Assembly (NCBI GenBank): GCA_013398015.1
Contig: VZRR01006576.1
Span: 1 to 64,000, forward strand
Length of the DNA: 64,000 bases
Reading direction: 5' to 3'
Origin: Oreocharis arfaki
Taxonomy: Eukaryota > Chordata > Aves > Passeriformes > Paramythiidae
The translations under genes were made by a program, and so were the position numbers. Below the pieces are notes generated by a model. The model was not told where the DNA came from. It saw only the letters and a list, made by a program, of their open reading frames with translations, and did not search any database. Shown piece after piece: positions 11,862 through 21,545 of the stretch; position 1 is the first letter of the stretch, and each line of letters begins with the position of its first letter.

Positions 11862-12048
11862 CCCAGGATGGGTCAGGCTGAAGGGAGCACAGCGGGCACC
11901 TGGTGGCACCTCCCTGCTCCAGCAGGGCCATCCCAGAGCCCAGGGCACAGCATTGTGTGCACACAGCTCTGCAACAGCCCCAGGGAGGAGACCCCATGGC
12001 CTCTGTGCACAATGTGCCCAGGGCAGAACTTCCTTCAGTCCTCTGCTG
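11862..12048 (-). mobile_element. CR1 LINE 3' end (type D), internally shortened
   Basis: The plus view starts with CACAATCCCAGGATGGGTCA, the reverse of a CR1 tail, and contains CAGCATTGTGTGCACACAGC. Compared with the copies at 29600 and 51215, the segment after TGCACAATGTG lacks the CTCAGGGCTGGGCAG part. The copy ends near 12048. Confidence 0.85.
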
Positions 12049-13152
12049 AGGTCACAAAATAAGGTACAATGCTACAGCAAGGACAGGAATGAAATCTCTA
12101 CTCTCCTTTTTCCAGCCCTAAGGTAAATGCATATGCTGCTGCAGGGCAAGAGATGGCAGAGGAAGTACTTAGGGTATAACACCGGGGTCCAGTGGCTCCT
12201 TCTTACAGCCAGAAACACAAAAGAATCATGTGACAGCATTGCCTTGATGTGCAGTTCCCCTCCCATCTGCTCCCTGTGGGGTTTTCCTCCCGAGTTCCTC
12301 AAAGGAGAATTCATAAAGGCTCCCTGCAGTCAGCAGTCTCTGCAGGCCACGTGCTGAGGCTTTCACCACAGCCACAAGCCAGCTTTCCTGTGTGACCAAG
12401 ACCACTTGCAGGAGCCTTCGAGGCCTGGAAGGTGGGGAAAAGGCTCTGCAGAAATGCTTGAACAAACTCAGTCACTTAAATCACCGTGCATTTAACATAA
12501 TTGCTCCTGAAAGCTGTGAAAATCTTGAATTATTTCACATCAAGTCGCCTCATTATGGAGGTTATCGGTAGTGCCACGTTTAATTTGCTGGGAATGAAGT
12601 GCTGTGAGAAGGGACGCAATTTTCACAGTCATGGAATCTTGTTTTGCAGCACGGATATATAAACACACTTTTAAAACTGGGGTGCATTTATTGATTAATA
12701 AAATAGTTTCAGAAACCTCTGGATCCAGTGGAAACATCATGTGGGAACTCACTGGTGGTTTTCAATTGAGGGGTCCCACAAGTGCATGCTTTTAGTTCTA
12801 ATTACAGGGATTTTCGACATCTTACTTAAAAATATATAAATGAAAATAGAAAGTGGAGCCTTGTGGTTCCTTGGTGATCGGAAAGCTTTTGTAAAGCTGC
12901 TGGTGGCACCCTGGGAGTGTGAGCAGAGAACAAACATGAAGTTGCAAAGACACCTCCAAATGCGAAATTGTTGAAGGATGTGCCATGGAAAACATGAACT
13001 GGTTGGAAACCCCTTCCTTCACACCTTTTAAGTTGTAATAGTTAAATATATTCAATGTTTTCACTGGCTGTAAAACATCTGCTGTCCAAAGAGGTCTGTC
13101 TTTTGCAGACATCCCACCTGACCTCCGTCCACCTCAAGTTCAGCAGCTCAAT
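12049..13152. other. Unique DNA, nothing recognised
   Basis: AT-rich in the middle (12470-12860). Open frames are all below 100 codons and none is recognisable. Confidence 0.5.
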
Positions 13153-13390
13153 GGGAAAATTTAGATTGGATATATGGAAGGAATTGTTCCCTGGGAGGGT
13201 GGGCAGGCCCTGGCACAGGGTGCCCAGAGCGGCTGTGGCTGCCCCTGGATCACTGGCAGTGTCCAAGGCCAGGCTGGACATTGGGGCTTGGAGCCACCTG
13301 GGATAGTGGAAGGTGTCCCTGCCCATGGCAGGGGTGGGATGAGATGGGCTTTAAGGTCCCTCCCAACCCAAACCATTCCATGTGTGATTT
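13153..13390 (+). mobile_element. CR1 LINE 3' end (type A)
   Basis: It runs from the GGAAGGAATTGTTCCCTGGG block to TCCCAACCCAAACCATTCCA and a weak tail. The left junction is with AT-rich unique DNA. Confidence 0.9.
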
Positions 13391-14370
13391 TTATAGTTGG
13401 GGCAGCCACAGTTGCGTGGCAGGTGATGAAGTACCAGCAGGAAGGTTGCTGAGGGTTCACATGCACCATAATTCCACACTATCTTTCCCACGCAGACGTT
13501 TGCCCTGCGAGATACCGACAATTTTATGGCGTTTCTTGCAACCCCTGTGAGTGAGTTACGGGTTCATTTCTGCAGGGGAGAATGAACAACATTAACGGGA
13601 CTTCGGAGAGCAGTTTGGGTTGCAGAATGATGTATCCTTATCTTTTGAAGTTCTCCTGTACCAATCTTTGGAGCAGATATGAAATCATTCGAATGGTGCT
13701 TTATGGCCTCCCTTCGGGAAAACAAATGTCCATAAACATCTCTCTCTTTTGATATCCCAAGAAGCAGCTCCTGCCTTTATATACTGATTATAGCCACTGT
13801 GCTTACAGATCCCACTGTCTTCCCCTTTTATCTTCTTATTTTTACCCCAGCTCTTGCACATTATTTTGGTTCAGATTAGCAAAAGCTTTCACATTCACGG
13901 GAGAAGCTGGGTGTGGAAAATATGTCCCAAAGGAAACCTAGAGATCTTGGGAGTGGGTAGAGGCTGATATGACTGATTTCCACTCGTAGGCCATTGATGA
14001 GAATTAAATTGAGGTCAGCCCTGGGCACAAAGGTTTATTTGAGAGTGTTGGTGTTGAGATGAGGTACAACTAACGGATGACCTCGGGGTGCTGCAGCTGA
14101 GCACATCCCATTGTTCAGCAGTGAAAGCTGCTCCCCTGCTCCGGAGGGAGAGAAAAATGGCTTCAAAGGATGCTGTCACTGTGCCACAGGGCAGGGGGAC
14201 GCTGCTAGGGTCTGGCATCCAGAAAATGACCGTGGGGCATCTTGAGCTTGTTTGTTTTCTCCTTTAGCTCCCCGTTTCTGGAATCTTTCCCCTGGGAGCT
14301 GTAATTTAGCCCTAAGTGGTTCCTTGTCTCATTCCCACCCCTATGGGTTCATTCCTCCTTTATAGCCATT
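13391..14370. other. Unique DNA, nothing recognised
   Basis: Ordinary mixed-composition sequence. No gene, RNA or transposon recognised. Confidence 0.5.
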
Positions 14371-14523
14371 GGGGAAGGGAAGTTCAGGGAAGTTCAGGGA
14401 AGGGAAGTTCAAGGAAGTTCAGGGAAGTTCAGGGAAGGGAAGNNNNNNNNNNNNNNNNNNNGAAGTTCCGGGAAGGGAAGGGAAGGGAAGTTCCGGGAAG
14501 GGAAGGGAAGGGAAGGGAAGGAG
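14371..14523. repeat. GGGAAGTTC / GGGAA tandem array with assembly gap
   Basis: Units of GGGAAGTTCA and GGGAAGTTCC, mixed with plain GGGAA units, fill this tract on both sides of a run of 19 N (14443-14461). The array was probably longer and collapsed in assembly, so the gap size is unlikely to be exact. Open frames crossing it are artefacts of the periodic sequence. Confidence 0.95.
14443..14461. other. Assembly gap (19 N)
   Basis: Nineteen undetermined bases sit in the middle of the purine-rich tandem array. Confidence 1.
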
Positions 14524-17500
14524 GAATAGCCTCTCCCCTGTAGTGGTGTTTACTCCAAGGATATGTACAGCCAGGAGCCAGATCCTGTGCCAGACCCGTG
14601 CTGCTCTCACAGCACAGGTGCTCTTTGCCCCCCTGTGCACCTCTGTCGGTGCAGGTGCAGTGGCTCTGGGTAGACGAGGCCAGGGCAATGATGGGATTCT
14701 CTTCATGTCTTTTCCTGGTACCTCCTGGGGCTCTCTCTGCCTTTCCCCACACCTCACAGAAGGTGTCAGTTCACGGTCATCTGGGATAGACTCATTTACC
14801 CAGACTTTCCTCACATAAAACATGGATCATCACCAAATAAACACTGAAATTGGTTCTAGGCTGAATCTTGACACTTCCAGCCTCTCTCACGCCCCTTTTT
14901 TTTAGTTCTGGATACCTCTGTTGTGTGCTATTCTCATGGACTGTGAAAGAGGAGGTGCAAAGCATTGCATGGGAGCACCTGGCAGGTTTCTGGGTTCCGT
15001 CATGTGTTTGCCAACTGTGGGTCACTGTAATTTCAGAAGAATTTTTTTAAAAAATTTAAAACATGGGGTTTTTTCTTCATACAGAATTTTTTAAGTGCAA
15101 ATCATGTTATTACTGTTATTAACAGTTCAGCATTAACCCTCGAGGATGGGTGAAGCTTCTTGTTAAATCCATGGTGTTAAATCCATGGAGAAATGACTTG
15201 GAATGCCACAGGGTGTGCACCCAAAGGTTGTATTCTCCAAATCCTGGTATTTAATAATCAGATGGTGTTCCTTGCTTCCCACTTGTTGCTTGGAAAATGT
15301 TTTCATGAATCCAGTCTGAAGCAAGTCCAGTGTTTGGAGCTCTTGAGGCTTTAAAAATCAGGCTGGCTTTGGGATAGTAGAAGGCTGGTAGGTGTCATCA
15401 GGCTCACACTGCTGTAATATAGTTTGGGGTTCTTGGTGTTTGCTTTGGGGTTTTTTTGCCCAAAATTCACAGTATTTCTCTGTTAGACTTTTGTAAAGAG
15501 CACATCTTGCCAGCTGGGATAATTTGCATGGCAGTTTTTCCCATTTCACTGCCCCTGCTGTTTATGCAGGGATGTAATTTCAGTTGTAATTTGACACAGG
15601 CTCGTTTTTCTGTCACCGCGAAGATTCTGGTGAGGGGAGGTTTGCTCTCCATCTCTACTTGATGAACAATACAATATTCAGATGCTGTGTGGACCCTGCA
15701 TTTCAATTTGGCTCATCACTGGATGAAATATGGAAAATGTTCAGTGCTGTGTAATCAAATAATTCAAACCCTGCCAAGGCGAGGAGGTGAGGGGTGGGAG
15801 TGCTGAGTTTAAAGAGCAAACCCTGAATTCTGCACAGTCTTCGGGAGGTTCTAAAGTAGTTTTGGGGAAAGACTGAGGAAATGCAGGCCTGTCTTGACGA
15901 GGGAACCTGGACAATTTGGAGAACCAAGATAGAGAAGCCCTTGGTGTGGGGTGCATGGAGGAGCTGGAATGCCACAAGTTGGAAGGGTCTCAGGAGGGAT
16001 TCATGTACAGAGTTTGTAAGGGTGAGTTGTTGTCCTGGTTCCTTCCTGCTGTGTTTGGATGGCAGAGTATGAAAAACTGAGAGTCTTTGATTTGGGGTAG
16101 GCACAACCCAGCACCAAACACAGCATCAATGGCCTAGCAATGGAATTCTCATCCTAAATCCCACCCCACAGCACTGCACCAGCTCCTGGGAGGAAAAATA
16201 ACTCGGTCTCAGCCAAAGCCAGGTCTTCCGGGAGAGCAGGAATTTGCTTTGCTTTCTTCGGTCTTCAGAGGGGTGGAACAGGATCAGACATGGAGGAGAC
16301 ACAAGGAAAATTCCTGGGAGCATGTTGGACTGGGACACTCGGATGTGTTCATAACCAAAGGCATGCAGAAGCTGAGAGGGAACAGTTGAATAACAATTTT
16401 TTGGTCTAGGAAAGACACTTGTAGCAGTCACATTTTTCGGAGCCTCCCCATTTCTCTTGAGTGATTCCCACACCATTCCCTATAGGCAAGTGGGAGTTGT
16501 GCCCCCAGCACTTGGCATTCTGATGACATCAGTGGTTTTATCACTTGTTAGTTTTTCTCCTTGTTGTTGGGATTCTGAGGTTTCTTCATCTTTTCATGTG
16601 CTCTACAGAACGTTATTGTTATGCAGAGGAGAAAATACCTAAATTTTATTCAAGGGTTTTTCGCTCGTTTGAGGTTTGTGTTAAAAAAAAAAAAAAAGTG
16701 GGTTTGGGTTTTTTGAGTCTGATTTTCTTAGTGCAGCCTCTTCCAATTAAGAACTTCTTGATAAAAACAGATTAATAGAAGAGCTCTCATGATACGAGAA
16801 TAAAATGAGTTGTTTGTTTTAGGCTCGTAATTATTGTCGGCGATGGTTTTAGAGTTGTAACTGATTTGTAAGCTTTAATAATCCTAATATGCCATCACAC
16901 CTCGCAGCATTCCATGGATAAATCCATCTCTGCTCCCGGCTTGGAGTGTCAGCACATTTAGCGTGCTCGTGTTTTCCATGGTTTAATTAAAACTTTTAAT
17001 TACCACGATTTCAAATTGCCCGTTCTGGCAGCCTGCGGATAGATGGAAAGGGGATCAAATCGTTGTCTTGGGAGAACGCTGGAATTTACAGGGGAATCTG
17101 TGGAACCACGCACAGCTCAGGTGGTTTTTGGGCATTTGAAAGCCGATGTGTGCCTTCCTTCTCCATCAGTTACATGCTTTTCATAAAATTTCTTCCTCTG
17201 GCTCATGGGCAATGAGAAATCTGTGTCCCTGACAAATAAAATGAGTATTTTTCCCTCAGAATTAGTGAGGAGAGGCAGCCGGAATGACTCCCTGTCCATA
17301 ATGCATTCATTCGGAGCAGAACAAATGGTGTGAGATCCCCGCTGTCTGCTCGGCTTCCAATTTCACTACATGATGACTTAAAAGGGGGGAAGAAAACCCA
17401 TGCAATGTTATTTTGTTCTATTTGAGATGTGGGAGGAATTTTAAGTTCTTTTATGTTGAGACCACTTTGGCTTAGTAAATACGTAGCTGAATATTCGGCT

Positions 17501-18131
17501 TCAAACAGAGACAAGAATAATATACTTTGGCATATAACATAAAATAATCATATTATGACATAATTCTATGATATAACATAGCAAATACCATAATTCAGTT
17601 GGGAAGCTGCAGGGGCTAAGGGTGGAACTGAAATCCTGGAGAGCCAGCAAGAAAAGATGCCCCTTGTTGAAGGGAACAAATATACTGAACTGTGGTCTCG
17701 AGAATGGAAACACCAAAATCATCCAGACTTTAAAGTCATACTGATTTTTTTAATTAAAATGCTTACGACACTCAAATGTCCACAGAAATGAATGCTATTA
17801 CAAATCTCAGTAGCTTTAAAATTAATTATTCCTTGCCAGCAGCAAAGGCTTAGAGTCACCTGTGATTTGGTAAAAGAGACTGTTGAGAGGAAAATTGTCC
17901 TTTTTTTTGGCTTTTCTACTTATTGTGGCTTCAGTCAAAGACACGTTTTTTACATTATTGTCAAAAGTCCTTCAATCATCACCCCTCAGCCTGCTGAAAG
18001 CAGTGGGGTTGTTCATTGAGCAACGCTGTCAGGTTACAAAAAATAAAGTTAAGACTGGCCACTCAAATTCTGGTTTTTGTAACAATTTCCTGTGGAGTTG
18101 AACCAGAGCTTCTGGATATTGGGGTTTTCTG

Positions 18132-18132
<1 letters not shown>
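14524..18132. other. Unique DNA; one AT-rich element-like patch
   Basis: No gene is supported. A 14-bp unit TGTTAAATCCATGG is repeated directly at 15161-15174 and 15175-15188. An A-run lies at 16683-16697. The part at 16795-17060 is AT-rich with scattered CpG and many TAAT words. Another AT-rich patch, at 17515-17590, has repeated ATAACATA-like words. Confidence 0.45.
15161..15188. repeat. 14-bp tandem duplication
   Basis: TGTTAAATCCATGG occurs twice head to tail without mismatch. Confidence 0.9.
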
Positions 18133-18167
<35 letters not shown>

Positions 18168-18177
18168 TTTTTTGTTT

Positions 18178-18209
<32 letters not shown>

Positions 18210-18221
18210 TTTTTTTTTGTT
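18133..18221. repeat. Long T-rich simple repeat
   Basis: A 34-base T run (18133-18166) is followed by T runs broken by single G bases up to 18221. It could be a retrotransposed poly(A) tail on the minus strand or plain slippage, but no SINE or processed gene body is recognisable next to it. Length calls in such tracts are unreliable. Confidence 0.9.
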
Positions 18222-18967
18222 ATGATTGAGGCAGGTGGAGGATGTGGAGCTGGTAAAGGGGTGAATTTTAATGTTCTCCTGCTTTTTGTCCTGCAAAGCC
18301 TGTTCCCAGGCTTTACCAGTGGGAAGCTCCACAGTTATGTTGCCAATATCTAGCTCCTTTTTTATGGGAAGACTCTGTGATTCAGCTGATGAAATATTTT
18401 TCTCTGCATTTGATTTCACTGCTTGTTTTGTTCAGTATGAGAGAAAAGGTCTGCACAAGGGTCATGGAACTCCATCATTTAATTTAAGGAGGGATGGGCT
18501 CGGAGGATCTGGTTTGCAGAGGACAAATATGAAAAAAAGCTGTATATTATATGCTGCATATAAAACACTGGCTATAAAATAGTGGATATATTATAGGGAT
18601 AGTATTTAACTTCGAAGTAGTGAGAGCATGATGTTTGCTAGCAATAAAGGATTCATCGGAAGGTAATAGGGTACCAACAGCTGGATCATAAAAGAGTTTC
18701 CCCCAGTGTGGCATAAGAAGAAATTACACCCTCACGGATGGCAGAGAAATCCTGCTGCACACAAATGGGATCAGTCAAAGGGGGATGCATGAAAGGCATC
18801 GAATTAGGATGGAAATATGCTTTGCTGAACATCTAATTGCTACATTACAAAAAAAGAAAAAAGGCATTTATTCTGAGAATGTTCTGATTCCAGATACAGC
18901 CAGAGCCAAGAAGGGGAAACTGCAACCTTAGAATTCCTCCTCTGAGCTGACTCTGCCTTGGTTTTTA
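18222..18967. other. Unique AT-rich DNA, nothing recognised
   Basis: Contains TATA-like patches around 18540-18600 without associated gene structure. Confidence 0.45.
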
Positions 18968-19378
18968 TGGAATCCCACACTGGATTGGGTTGGAAGGGAC
19001 CTCAAAGCCCATCCAGTGCCACCCCTGCCATGGGCAGGGACACCTCCCACTGTCCCAGGCTGCTCCAAGCCCCAATGCCCAGCCTGGCCTTGGGCACTGC
19101 CAGGGATCCAGGGGCAGCCACAGCTGCTCTGGGCACCCTGTGCCCGGGCCTGCCCACCCTCCCAGGCAACAATTCCTTCCCAATATCCCATCCAGCCCTG
19201 CCCTCTGGCACTGGGAATGCATTCCCTGTGTCCTGGCACTCCAGGCCCTTGTCAAGTCTCTCTCCATCTTTCTTGTCGGCCCCTCAGGCACTGGAAGGTC
19301 CCAATTATGTCACCCTGAAGCTTCTCCTCTCCAGGCTGAAGAATCCTAATTTTCCCAGCTTTTCCTCATAGCACAAGT
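18968..19378 (-). mobile_element. CR1 LINE 3' end (type A)
   Basis: On the plus strand it starts with ATCCCACACTGGATTGGGTT (reverse tail) and runs through the block GGGCAGCCACAGCTGCTCTG. It ends with the ORF2 C-terminal block CTTCTCCTCTCCAGGCTGAA and CTTTTCCTCATAGCACAAGT. It includes the last ORF2 codons and the 3' untranslated region. Confidence 0.92.
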
Positions 19379-19591
19379 GCTCCACTTTCCACAGGCTTTA
19401 CTCTTGAATTTGAAGAAAAATTTCAGATTTTCTCATCTAGATTTCTTGTTAAAATTGCTTTTGATCATCCCTTGATCCATTGGGACATTTCCTTCCCTGG
19501 ATGGCTTCCTGCTTATATTGCTTAAGTATAAAATAAATGGAATTTTATTTCGAAAATTTCAGGCATATTAACAATGAAGGCAATCACGAAT

Positions 19592-19747
19592 CCTGTAATG
19601 GAGTCCCCATCCCTGGAGGTGTCCGAGGAAGGGCTGGAGGTGGCACTCAGTGCTCTGGGCTGAGGACAAGGTGGGCATCGGGCACAGCTGGGACTCCATG
19701 GGCTGGGGGGGCTTTTCCAGCCTCACTGATCCTATAATTCTATAATG
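19592..19747 (+). mobile_element. CR1 LINE 3' end (type B), short
   Basis: It has the block GTCCCCATCCCTGGAGGTGT and GGCTTTTCCAGCCTCACTGA, then ends in CTATAATTCTATAATGAAT, a good match to the CR1 terminal octamer repeat. Confidence 0.9.
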
Positions 19748-21131
19748 AATGGGCAGAAAGACTGGGAAAATCTATCTAAGGGCTTCTTGTGGACATCTTT
19801 TGTCATATGCCATAGATTGAGGCAGGTTTCTCTTCCCGGGGATGAAGTGCAAGCACCTCTACAAACACATTTGTACGTTGAGGATGTTGTTGGCAGCAGC
19901 AAGAACTTCAAAACTGCCTCATGACGTGGTGCCCACCAGACTGAATGGGAAAAGTTGTTTCTCCCCCTGATTAACAGGGAAAAAGTAGTAATTTTTAGCA
20001 TTCTTCTAGGGGAAGATCTGAGAATTCAACACTCATTTTGGATACCCGGCAAAATTGCGACATTCCTGAGGTTCACACAGGTATTAGGGATCGTTCCGGG
20101 ATTCTGAGTCCTCAAGAAAAGTATCCCCGAAGTGCTGCAGCAGAGTTGTGATCTGGGTGCCTCCAGCTGTCCCTCTGGCTGGGGATAGGTGCCCACCAGA
20201 CCTCTGATGCCAAGTTCTTGATGTTGCTTCCCTGCTTGCCAGGCAAACATGACAAATGGAAAAGGAGCACAAAACTACCTGGAAACAAACCCATTTCTTT
20301 TGTACAATTTGCTCTGTGGAGCACAAGCAAAGAAGCAGAAAAACACAGTAATTAGAATCCTTGTCTTGTAATGGATATCACAATTATGAATGGATAATTT
20401 CCCCGATTTTTCTCTTCCTCACCAGCCTGGAATTGTGTGTGAGCAGACCCAAGTGTTTCGTGTTTCTGTGGATCCCCTCCTGATTCAGTGTTTGAGGCTG
20501 GGTCCTGTCCTCCTGGCCTGCTCAGAGGTGAGGACAGCACACCCTGGGCCATGAGGGACCTCTGGGAGAGGCAGGGATGGAGACCTGAGTGGAAAAACTG
20601 GATCCTCTGCTTGGTAGGGATGCAGAAGCCCCACATCCTCCAGCACATCCATCTTCCTGCTGCCAGGACCTCCAGGAACACTCCAGCAGTGGTTCCTCCT
20701 TTCTGCGGTGTCCTCTGGGTGACACTCTGCTGTCACTCTGATTTTCAGACTCTCTGCAGACGTGGCAAGATGCTCGTTCAGCCGTCAGCAGCGCCGTGAG
20801 TGGTTTTCAGTCCATCTGGGTTGGCAAGGGACGGTTCTTTGGTGTCTTGAACCCCTGGAAATGACAGCAAAAGGAGATTGAGAGGTGAATGTGTCTGGAG
20901 AGGATTTTGTGCAGCGGGACAGGATTTTTATGCAGGCACTTGATCTTTTCCTGCCTTCCTCCCAGGAATTTCTGTAGGTGGGAGTTGTGCCTGCTGTGTG
21001 TGTAAGAGTTGCCGTGTTTGTTCCTTTAGGGTGGCTGGACTTGTGCATTTTATGGATAGATGGGACTGCTGGGAGGCTGCCTTTGCCTTTGTTTAAACAA
21101 GTGAACTCTGGTTTTTTGGCCAGCTGGTTTG
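19748..21131. other. Unique DNA, nothing recognised
   Basis: No family-level match to any open frame (longest about 109 codons). Words such as GGTGCCCACCAGAC occur twice (19929 and 20188 regions), which may be chance or an old local duplication. Confidence 0.4.
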
Positions 21132-21545
21132 TAGAATCACAGAGCCCTCAAGGCTGGAAAAGACCTCTAAGGTCATAAAACCCAAACATAAACCCAGCAT
21201 CACCCTGTTCACCCCTAAGCCATGGCCCCAAGTGCCACCTCCACCTGCCTTTTGAACACCTCCAGGGATGGTGATTCCAAACCCGCCTGGGCAACCCCTG
21301 CTGAGGCCTGAGCACCCTTTCCAGGCAGAAATTCCTGCTGCTGTCCAAGCTGAGCCTCCCCTGGCCCAGCCTGAGGCCGTTTCCCCTTGTCCTGTCCCTG
21401 TTCCCTGGCAGCAGAGCCCGACCCCCCCCGGCTGCCCCCTCCTGTCAGGGACTTGTGCAGAGCCACAAGGTCCCCCCTGAGCCTCCTTTGCTCCAGGCTG
21501 AGCCCCTTTCCCAGCTCCCTCAGCCGCTCCTGGTGCTGTTGGACG
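21132..21545 (-). mobile_element. CR1 LINE, ORF2 end plus 3' end (type B)
   Basis: The plus view begins with GTAGAATCACAGAGCCCTCA and GGCTGGAAAAGACCTCTAAG (reverse tail). It includes GGCCTGAGCACCCTTTCCAG and ends in the ORF2 C-terminal block CTCCAGGCTGAGCCCCTTTC. From about 21303 onward it appears almost identical to 25514-25745. Confidence 0.93.

Noticed and set aside
14316..14823. Frames crossing the N gap with periodic glycine/lysine/serine codons
   Set aside because: They are products of the GGGAAGTTC array and contain unknown residues.
18063..18419. Lysine-rich minus-strand frame
   Set aside because: Its lysines are the translated T-rich tract read on the other strand.
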